Part shown: one piece after another, positions 57,901 through 64,000 of the stretch
Position numbering within the stretch: the stretch's first letter is position 1
Layout of the letters: the number at the start of each line of letters is the position of its first letter
Origin: Macrocystis pyrifera
Taxonomy: Eukaryota; Sar; Phaeophyceae; Laminariales; Laminariaceae
Direction: 5' to 3'
Assembly: GCA_031763025.1 (NCBI GenBank)
Contig: JASSKH010000025.1
Coordinates: 7,660,798-7,724,797, forward strand
DNA: 64,000 nt
Notes under the pieces: model-generated
Database searches by the model: none
Told to the model about the DNA's origin: nothing
The model's input: the letters and a program-made list of their open reading frames with translations, nothing else
Made by a program: the position numbers and the translations under genes

Positions 57901-60900
57901 CCTGCCGCTGGGATACGCCGCGTAGTCCCTGTGTCGGCTATGCTAGTAAATCACGTGTGCGAGATCTCTCAGAACATGGTCGGGACGACGCTGCCGCTCG
58001 TTCTCCTTCTGGTGCTGCAGCTGTAGTGCAGTTGAAGGGGAATTACTACGGACGGAATTCCTGGCCCAATCACGTAATGACTTCGAAGCGCAACCGTGTG
58101 AAGTGAGGGAAGGTCAAGGACACACTATATTTTGTAGAGTGTATGTCAACCAAACGACTGCAGGAAATGATGAGGCTTGGTGGTTGGGCATCTGAGATAT
58201 ACGTCAAATCTCCGACTAAGCACGACATCCGAACAACAGGCCCTCTACATAATTTCCTCTTTGTCTTGGCGGCCGCCCCAATTGAATGCAGTGTCGATCA
58301 GCATTTTCTCGCTCTCGTTGCAAGCCTCCGTTAGAGCCCGGAACCGGCACACTTGCAACATGTTCGTAGAGCGTGCCACGACATATATATATATATGTAG
58401 TCAGCGCCATTCGTCGTTAATCCTTGAGGCTTCAATTAGCTTCTTAAAGCCTAGAATGGTCCTTCGTTTCTCACGGTTCGTTTTGAACCTTCGCTCATTT
58501 CGCATTCAGCCGAGCGCTCGCAGGCAAGCCAGACTTACCGAGAGAGCAGCGGCAGTGTCGGCGGGAGCGCGAGCGGCAGGGAAAGCAGAACCCCCCGCGG
58601 TTACGGCTGAGAGTATCGACGTGTCAACCCCTGCCACCTCCACTACCACCGCAACCCCCGCTCCTGAACCCACCGCATCTCCAAGCACGAACCCGAGAGT
58701 GAGCACTGCTGCACAGGCCCTAGCGTCAGGAAAACCGGAGAATATGCCGGATTTGCCGGGGTCTAGCGTTCCGGAGGGGGCTGGAAGTGGAGCTAAATGC
58801 GCGCAAGGAGTCGAGGCTGGCGACAAGAGCAACAACGACAACAAAGACGGTGATACCGGGGACAAGGAAAAAGACCAGAAGGGCCGGACCCCCGTTATGC
58901 CATCCGGGAGCGCGACGGAGATTGCCCTGTTGGGTTTGATGAGGGATTCCGCGTCGAAGAAGGAGGAGGCGAAGCAGAAAGAGAAGGAAGACTCCAGGAT
59001 GACGGACAAGTTGGACCTCGCAGTGAGAAAGGCCGATCAAAATCGTGTGAAAGGGTTGCTTTTCTCCTCCCGACCCCGTCTCAACATATGTGTGAACGTC
59101 TAGGCTGTGGTGGTAGGGGTTTCGTAAAAACGTTTGTCCATAACAAGCAACGTGACGGACTAAGCTGAACCTCATCGTGGGGAACGATTTATCGCAAGGG
59201 CATGCAAACTAAGCCATCCCCCGCCTCGAGATGTCTGTCAACTCCTATGCCGTCAGGGATAGGGTGCTATTTGGGGGAAACATAGCAATCCGAAATGCAC
59301 TTGTTTAGTTAAAACAGATGAACATATGGTTTTAGTTGACATACATGATAAGCATTCAGCCGCTAAAAATAATGGTTGTCTTTCGATTTCGTGACTCCCG
59401 TCATTTCGGTCGAAGCGTTGCCGAGAAGCGTGTTCCTACGCACAACCATGGTACGAAACATACACAACAAGCCAAGCAATGCCAAAATATCCTTATTATG
59501 ACAGGGCCTTCTGAATGTGCTGGATGGGGTGGTGGATTCTCCAGGGCGCATCGTGATCATGACGACCAACTTCCCCGATGCTTTGGACGCTGCGCTCATT
59601 CGGCCTGGCCGCATGGACAAGAAGATCCACCTCGACTACATGAAGTGAGGCCATACAATTTCCACTCCTCTGTCTGTGGTACTCGTACTGTAGGTAGAGT
59701 ACTCAGTAGGTGGCGCACATCATCATGGGCCAGAAACAAAACTTCGTGATCTTAGGGCTGGGGTTGGGTGTTTAAGCTCGTAACCCCTTTGGCATTTCAT
59801 ACGGTAAAAAATCGACAATAAAAGGTGGCGTTCACAGCATCGACCAATGCTTGATCGGGGGATACACCGAAATTACAAAATAGTTTCCGGGTTGCAGTAC
59901 AAGGAGTCGCACGGCACGGATTTAAAGTGATATTTTCGTGTTGTAAGGTATTTCCGCTGCGTGTAAACAGTTGCTGACCCTGTGCGATTCGTTGGTCTGG
60001 TCACTATCTTGGGGTAACAAACAATAACACTACCGCACTGATGAAGCCCCTTGCCGTTGGTCATGTATGGGGGAGATATGCCCGGATAGGGTCGAGTAGC
60101 TTTTGTACAGGAAGTGATACGTTGTGAGCTGGTGCGTTTTTGATCGGCGGCATCGCTACCGACAGCTACATGTGCCAATAAGCACTCAAATCTGCAGATC
60201 TGTATCAACCACCCAATCGGTCGAATTAACAGGTGACGAATTGTTCACAGTTCTATTCAAAACGACATAGGTGCCGCCAGTGTAAAGTGACCGGTAAACG
60301 AGAACATCCGCACAGCCTTTGACATACTGGGCACATGCTTGCCGTTCTACCCAAATGAAGGCGGAGGTAGGCGAATGTGCGTCTACGAACAGCAATGCGG
60401 GTGACGGCGTTGCTATCAAGGAGAAGCGTGTAGTCGTGACTTATTACACATAAGACGGGCTAATCTGATATATCGAATGACCACATAGGTTAAGTCGTTC
60501 GTAGAGAGAACATTGGCGGAGACATGTGTTACAAATGATACGAGGGATGAAGGCTTCTGAAAGCGGGACAAGGGGAGACAAGCCGTTGGTTTCACTTTGA
60601 GCACTGGTGAAGGCAATATACCTTCTCCCCCTGGTATTTGGTCGACGTTTGATCTACACAATATTCGCCGACCTCTTAGTCCACCCCGCATCTAGTTGTA
60701 ACAGCGCAGTTTGGTGCGACAGAACTTGAAGTATATCCAATTTTTTTCCGAAGGTGGGCGCCGAGAGATACATGGGACGAGGCTGTTTTGCCCAGCATAG
60801 AATAGATCGTCAAACCAACCGTCCCGGAGAAGATGGAATTCCGGACGCAACTGGAGCGGAGCACCTCAGGCGATACAACTCCAAAACCTTGAACATTCGA

Positions 60901-61287
60901 ATCAAGTTTCGGTGGATAACACCCCCCTTTGTTTCGGCTCCCACTCACCCCACCCGTTTCGGGTGGCTATCGATAGTACACTCCCACCCCGTTGCCTGTA
61001 TGACCAAAACCAAATAACCGCTCTAACTTGAAACCCCTACGCACTAAAACAGGTACGAGGCCGCCAAGGAAATGACCCGCCATTTCTTCCAGGTAGATCA
61101 ACTGACGGTACGCCAGGACGAACGCCTCCGCTCCATGTTTGACGACGACCCGCCTTCGTCAGACGACGGCGTCGGCGGCGGTAGCGTGCAAAACGCGGGC
61201 AGGAAAATAACCCCCGCTGTCGTAGAGCAGCTGGCTGGCGAGTTCGATTATGTGGATGACTTCATTGGTGCTCTCGAAGCCATGTAA
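45773..61287 (+). CDS. BCS1-like AAA ATPase, eleven exons
   Basis: Gene of about 15.5 kb encoding roughly 640 residues. Exons: 45773-45964, 47437-47532, 48299-48342, 49012-49138, 52329-52444(?), 53099-53202, 53899-54050, 57318-57524, 58510-59022, 59505-59644 and 61053-61287. All introns are GT...AG and all phases agree. The N-terminal half resembles the BCS1 N domain ([37 protein letters not shown]). The AAA module has Walker [10 protein letters not shown], Walker [11 protein letters not shown], and [20 protein letters not shown] with [14 protein letters not shown] (sensor 1 and arginine finger region). BCS1 proteins are membrane-anchored AAA chaperones, classically moving the Rieske protein across the mitochondrial inner membrane. 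Relatives in plants and algae act elsewhere, so the location here is unproven. A hydrophobic segment in exon 1 is a plausible anchor. A ~170-residue low-complexity insert interrupts the ATPase domain. Confidence 0.9.
47190..47262 (+). mobile_element. LINE 3'-end box fragment, intronic
   Basis: A C run of about 20 followed by GTGGTCAATGGTCAACTGAC..., matching the terminal box at 424-470 including ...AAATGAGTTCCC. Lies in intron 1 of the BCS1-like gene. Only the 3' end is present. Confidence 0.55.
47437..47532 (+). CDS. BCS1-like gene exon 2
   Basis: 32 codons, acceptor ...GTGTGTCGCAG, donor GTGGGC, phase 0 at both ends. Reads [16 protein letters not shown] then [16 protein letters not shown]. 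Confidence 0.75.
48078..48240 (+). repeat. ~98-bp tandem duplication, intronic
   Basis: CCCTATCAGCGAACAAGACA followed by TTTTA, then CCCCAAAAGGCGGCAGTATG, occurs at about 48080 and again at 48179. The block between includes a GGCGG-rich inverted pair. In intron 2 of the BCS1-like gene. Confidence 0.75.
48299..48342 (+). CDS. BCS1-like gene exon 3 (short)
   Basis: 44 bp, acceptor ...TTTCGTTGCAG, donor GTGAAG. Reads [14 protein letters not shown] plus two bases. Supported mainly because it bridges phases exactly; the same DNA is open in another frame, so confidence is moderate. Confidence 0.5.
48716..48775 (-). mobile_element. LINE 3'-end box fragment, intronic, reverse
   Basis: Reverse-strand match to the 424-470 box (GCGTCGTCAATGGTCAAATG on the minus strand, then GGCAAGCAAAAACTC). 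Encodes the same short peptide end, ECVVNGQM. In intron 3 of the BCS1-like gene. Confidence 0.5.
49012..49138 (+). CDS. BCS1-like gene exon 4
   Basis: One base plus 42 codons, donor GTGAAG. Reads [16 protein letters not shown]...[13 protein letters not shown], typical of the BCS1 N domain before the region facing the membrane. An alternative acceptor at 48990 in the same phase would add seven residues. Confidence 0.75.
49380..49700. repeat. Cluster of GATATATCA-type palindromes
   Basis: In 320 bp of intron 4: GAGATATATGC, TTGATATATCATATC, GTGATATATCACG, CGATATATCACAATA, GTGTATCACA and GAGATATCAATA. AT-rich and palindromic, with no coding potential. Confidence 0.6.
49701..52328. other. Remainder of intron 4 of the BCS1-like gene
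   Basis: No nested gene supported. Contains a C run of about 26 (51061-51086) and short blocks of a TCACTTAAGGA.CTC-type repeat (51550 and 51683), related to the MITE-like element at 55282. Confidence 0.5.
52329..52444 (+). CDS. BCS1-like gene exon 5 (3' end uncertain)
   Basis: Acceptor ...CCGTTTCAG. Reads [20 protein letters not shown] then [20 protein letters not shown] donor GTACTA at 52445 keeps phase with exon 6, but the frame stays open and protein-like beyond it ([14 protein letters not shown]), so a longer exon with an extra small exon downstream is possible. Confidence 0.6.
53099..53202 (+). CDS. BCS1-like gene exon 6
   Basis: One base, 34 codons, one base. Reads [20 protein letters not shown] then [14 protein letters not shown], the segment just before the AAA core in BCS1 proteins. 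Acceptor ...CGCAACAG, donor GTTAGC. Confidence 0.8.
53470..53640. repeat. CAG/TAG triplet-rich stretch in intron 6
   Basis: AGCAGCAGCAG- and AGTAGTAG-type triplets at 53476-53496 and 53571-53640. Simple-sequence repeat. Confidence 0.8.
53899..54050 (+). CDS. BCS1-like gene exon 7 (Walker A)
   Basis: Two bases plus 50 codons. Holds [20 protein letters not shown], the nucleotide-binding P-loop, then [14 protein letters not shown]. Acceptor ...CATTCTCAG, donor GTGCGC, phase 0 out. Confidence 0.92.
54230..54550. mobile_element. Diverged MITE-like element in intron 7
   Basis: Its right half (TTCTGGGTTAAGCAGCCCCG ... GTGCTACGTCTATCGTAG) matches the right half of the element at 55282-55522. The left side has GAGCCTCCCCGCTTCAGGAGCTC, corresponding to that element's left end. 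The terminal repeats are degraded. Confidence 0.45.
55282..55522. mobile_element. MITE with perfect 18-bp terminal inverted repeats, intron 7
   Basis: The left end GCGTTCTACGATAGAGGT (55282-55299) is exactly inverted at 55505-55522. 241 bp, AT-rich middle, no coding sequence. Subterminal CTTAAGGAGCTCC and GGTTAAGGAGCCCC also pair. No convincing target duplication is visible. Confidence 0.7.
55570..55655. other. Nested hairpin in intron 7
   Basis: ACAAACCACT and AGTGGTTTGT form a perfect 10-bp stem with a 9-base loop, enclosed by GGACTGCAGTCC and GGACTACAGTCC. A related GAGACTGCAGTCTC palindrome lies at about 61358, just after the gene. Confidence 0.6.
56960..57280. repeat. Degenerate repeat of CGGTCGGTGCAAT type in intron 7
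   Basis: About five imperfect units (GCGGTCCGTGCAATATGCCG, GCGGTCGGTGCAATACGCC, GCGGTCGGTGCAATGTG and weaker ones) spaced roughly 60-80 bp, just upstream of exon 8. Confidence 0.55.
57318..57524 (+). CDS. BCS1-like gene exon 8 (Walker B)
   Basis: 69 codons. [11 protein letters not shown] follows exon 7 naturally. [10 protein letters not shown] is Walker B with the catalytic acidic pair. The last ~25 codons start the non-conserved insert ([18 protein letters not shown]). Acceptor ...CTGGGTGCAG, donor GTAACC. Confidence 0.9.
58510..59022 (+). CDS. BCS1-like gene exon 9 (low-complexity insert)
   Basis: 171 codons in phase 0. First an Ala/Thr/Pro/Ser-rich part, then acidic Asn/Asp/Lys repeats ([17 protein letters not shown]), then a charged helix-like end ([18 protein letters not shown]) leading to TDKLDLA, which rejoins the AAA fold. 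The acceptor CATTCAG at 58509 is the best in-phase choice; others upstream are possible because the frame is open from 58177. Confidence 0.7.
59505..59644 (+). CDS. BCS1-like gene exon 10 (sensor and arginine region)
   Basis: 46 codons plus two bases. [20 protein letters not shown], then [20 protein letters not shown]: the second half of the AAA module with the sensor 1 Asn and the conserved RPGR arginines that contact the neighbour's nucleotide. Acceptor ...TTATGACAG, donor GTGAGG. Confidence 0.92.
61053..61287 (+). CDS. BCS1-like gene exon 11 (C terminus)
   Basis: One base, 77 codons and [17 protein letters not shown] begins the C-terminal helical lid of BCS1 proteins, an acidic/glycine-rich loop follows, and [20 protein letters not shown] ends the fold. 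Acceptor ...ACTAAAACAG. Confidence 0.9.
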
Positions 61288-61775
61288 CCCTTTAGCCAGT
61301 GCACTGTGCGGATGCTTTAACCTAAGTCTAATTCCAAGTGCTTTGTCCCCACAATGAGACTGCAGTCTCGAAGGGGGCCTAGCATCTACTTTGAGAGCAT
61401 CTAGATTAAGGCCACAACAGTAGTAGAGAGAGATACGACCAGGTGCGAAAATCGACTTGTCGCGAGAAACAAACGGCTTGGAAGGAAAATTGGAGTTTTT
61501 GGTTTTACTAGTGTGAGATAAAACCGTGTTTAAGACAAGACTACGTTATTGGGCTTGCCACGGTGTGGTCTCGAAATGGGTACCACCGCTGCAACTATGT
61601 TTAGAAAGAAAGTTTGCGGTACAGACACCTGAGTCTTAGTGCCATTCCTACGGTTTTGGTTCCTGCGACGAGAGATTGGTGCTTAAGTGTTTACATGCCC
61701 ATATTCGCTGTTTTGGACCGCCCAATTGAACTGCATATATTTAGGGTGGGGGCAGGAGGATAGGGGGGTTCACTT
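61288..61775. other. 3' flank of the BCS1-like gene
   Basis: No gene supported. Should contain the 3' untranslated region; no clear polyadenylation signal stands out. Confidence 0.4.
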
Positions 61776-61860
61776 TTCTCGTGCCCCAGTCATTCGACCT
61801 TTGACCACGCATCCATTTCGAAACGGAGCACCGATGGGGCGGGGGGGGGGGCGAGGTTTC
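61776..61860 (-). mobile_element. LINE 3'-end box fragment, reverse
   Basis: Reverse-strand GGATGCGTGGTCAAAGGTCG matches the terminal box at 424-470 with one change in the hairpin. A G run lies at 61839-61850. Confidence 0.5.
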
Positions 61861-61906
61861 GATTTGAGCATAGTCTCAACCGAACATACTTCCGTCTGAG
61901 GAAATC

Positions 61907-62500
61907 CGTTTCTAGCTCGTGTGTGTCCTTGCGCTCGTCAAGCTGTACACGCTGGTGGTGTGGTCGGACGTTTTCTGTCCCATTCTGCGTAGAGCGAACA
62001 GCAGACGCCACTTTCCAGCAGCACACCACCAAGGGCTTTGATTTGGCCTGCTGTGGGTGGGGTGCGGTTCGTTCGATCAATCCGTTTCTAGCTTGCGTGT
62101 GTCCTTGCTCTCGTCAAGCTGTACACGCTGGTGGTGTTGTGGTAGGACGTTTTCTGTCGCATTCTGCGTAGAACAAACAGCAGACGCCACTTTCCAGCAG
62201 CACACTGCTCAGGGCTTTGGCTTGGGCAGGCGTTGGGTGGGGTGAGGTATGTTCGACCGGTGCAGACCACTTTGCACTATGTGTTGGGGCAGTGGGACTG
62301 AAATGGGATCGATTTCGTGATACGCTTAACGTAATACATACCGGTGACGAAATTCGTTTTACATTTTATAGTGTGCCCTGGCGCTCGCTAGAGCAGTACA
62401 CACTGGTGTTCTTGTTGTCGGGGTACCTTCTGTCTCGACATGTGTCAAGCTAAACAGCCGATGCCCGCCAGGCAACGTGAAGGCACCACATTCCAGCTGG
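61907..62500 (+). repeat. Tandem duplication of ~177-bp units
   Basis: Two close copies (61907-62082 and 62083-62265), both starting CCGTTTCTAGCT and containing TCGTCAAGCTGTACACGCTG and CAGACGCCACTTTCCAGCAG, plus a diverged third (about 62350-62500). 62525-62600 continues as GGGATGGGATGGGG simple sequence. Confidence 0.75.
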
Positions 62501-62600
62501 ACATTACAATGTTTGCGATAGCGTGGAGTATGGTGGGACGGGATGAGGTGGGATGGGATGGGGTGGGGTGAGGAGGGGTGGGGCTGGCCAGGGTGAGGTA

Positions 62601-63440
62601 GGGCAGTCAACAACAGGCTTAGGTCGAAGACTCCCCCATCCGCTCCCGTGGTTATTTCGGTTATATTCTATGGGACACCACTGCAGTCCTTGTATACACG
62701 TGTGCACAAGACATAATTTGCGTAAAAACGGGCAGGACGCGCGCTATCGTAGCAGCTGGCTGTTGTGTTGTCGTGGGGCGACACGATCACAACAGCAAAA
62801 GCACCTGGTGGCTTGCTTCAATCCCCGGGTTTTTTTTCCGAAGTAAGTTACATACAGTAGCCAGTCTCAAGCATAGCCGACATCGAACCGCAGGTGGCCA
62901 TATATGATACATGCATACCAAGCATATGCTTGTTGCGAGGAAACACGTGATGTACCATTGGTGGTGGTAACTTCTGTTTGTATAAGCTGCTTTCGAGCGT
63001 GTTCGCATGACCACGCGGCCCACCACTGTGCCGTGAACGAAGAAAATAAATTATACACGAAGCCGCACCTGTTTTTTTTTAATCGTCCGGCGGATCGATA
63101 AAAACTAATTGTCACTGACTCCCCACGCATAAACATCAGACAAGCTTGTCGCCGGCCGCACTCACTTTTATATACGAGTAGTGTCCGTGTATTAGGTACT
63201 CGAGCCGTATCATAATATCGGTGACCACTTCGTCGAGCGAGCTATACCGAGAGGCGAAGCATGCTGGGGAATCTCAGAAATATAATGACTCCCCACACTA
63301 CGAAAACCCCATTATCCGTTACCCAAGAATCTCTCTCCACAGTATCACAAACAGCCTCACTCGTTGCGAGATACGATATGTCCCGAAGAAATATCACAGA
63401 TGGCCGGGTAAAAACGACACATTCCACATTCCGTCATAAA
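62601..63440. other. No gene supported
   Basis: Unassigned sequence; short frames overlap on both strands. Confidence 0.45.
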
Positions 63441-63575
63441 TCATTCCCAAGGTAAAACAGCAATCCCAAATTCCGTTATGAGTGCCAACAAAGTAGAACG
63501 GCAATCCCAATTTCCGTCCTGAGTAGTTGCCCAAAATGTAAAGTTGCAACCTCAAAGCCCATCACGAGGGGTTTT
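63441..63575 (+). repeat. Short tandem repeat, ~45-55 bp units
   Basis: Three units of the form GTAAAACAGCAATCCCAAAT / AGTAGAACGGCAATCCCAAT / TGTAAAGTTGCAACCTCAAA, each followed by a CC(G/C)T.(A/C)TGAG-like block. A similar unit appears at the window end (63957-64000). Confidence 0.6.
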
Positions 63576-64000
63576 TTCTGTTTTTTCATCTCATTTGTCA
63601 TCCTCGCCGTTCTTTCCACTCTCCGTTCTATCTATTAATAGTCGTAACTCAGATCCGGGGTCACGAAGCAGGCTCTTCTTTCTCTCTCTCGTCCCTCCCC
63701 ACCACGGTCTTGCCTCGGCAGGCATTGTTATCGCGAGGAAGAAGACAATACTCCTTTCTTCCCTCGTCGACCATTGTAGCATCGAAGTGCGCCTACCCAC
63801 GCTTCTAGGCGCTCTCAACCAGTGGATTCCGTGTTTTGTTTTTTGTTTTTCGCTTTGGCGAATATACTCAAAACTTAGACCCACGTGGGATTCTAACTCC
63901 AGCTTTAACTCTTATTATATTGTATCATTCGAGGGTACCACTTGTCGACCGGGGTGAATTGCCAACTGTTAAACGGCAATCTCAACTTTCATCGTGAATA
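63576..64000. other. No gene supported; repeat unit at the edge
   Basis: T/C-rich, then unassigned. The last ~45 bases repeat the unit of 63441-63575 (GTTAAACGGCAATCTCAACT) and continue past the window. Confidence 0.45.

Noticed and set aside
1..64000. CRISPR arrays, operons, ribosome binding sites and phage genes
   Set aside because: None seen. Spliced genes and retrotransposons show that the sequence is eukaryotic.

Overview
This window is nuclear DNA from an intron-rich, repeat-rich eukaryote. The genes have GT...AG introns of about 0.5-3.3 kb and short exons. Most of the rest is retrotransposons, tRNA-derived SINEs, small inverted-repeat elements and triplet or tetranucleotide arrays. 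The combination of a multi-exon BCS1-like AAA ATPase gene, large CAG-rich introns and a DSG-protease chromovirus suggests a stramenopile, probably a brown alga. That assignment is inference, because no database search was possible. There is no sign of bacterial operons, CRISPR arrays or rRNA.

Layout. 1-493: 3' end of a LINE ending in poly(C). 494-8735: an old repeat copy (A) split by a nearly intact Ty3/gypsy chromovirus (2694-8455) with identical 232-bp LTRs. 8736-15390: a small two-exon gene on the minus strand (11218-13404) for a predicted secreted protein, whose intron holds a striking island of CCATGG palindromes. 15400-16130: a ~171-bp tandem array. 17900-18082: a GACA microsatellite. 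19405-20850: copy B of the same old repeat, which shows the pre-insertion site of the chromovirus. 22100-27400: a heavily decayed Ty3/gypsy element. 30583-36620: SINEs, a LINE reverse transcriptase pseudogene, a ~1-kb inverted repeat and MITE-like elements. 37254-39707: a minus-strand, cysteine-rich, probably zinc-binding gene with one apparent frameshift and a triplet-rich intron. 41420-44470: an LTR remnant, another SINE and more MITE-like elements. 45773-61287: a complete eleven-exon plus-strand gene for a BCS1-like AAA ATPase, with repeats in its introns. 61288-64000: tandem duplications and simple sequence.

Only three host genes can be supported: the secreted protein, the zinc-binding protein and the BCS1-like ATPase. 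The ATPase is the strongest, since reading phase is consistent at every splice junction and Walker A, Walker B and the later AAA motifs are all visible. The three genes do not form an evident pathway. The rest is best read as a record of transposable-element activity: LINEs, with SINEs that probably use LINE machinery, one recent chromovirus insertion into an older element, and several non-autonomous inverted-repeat families. No clearly new multi-gene system was found. The least explained signals are the CCATGG island, the conserved minus-strand coding sequence of repeat A/B, and the LINE 3' box with its hairpin and poly(C).
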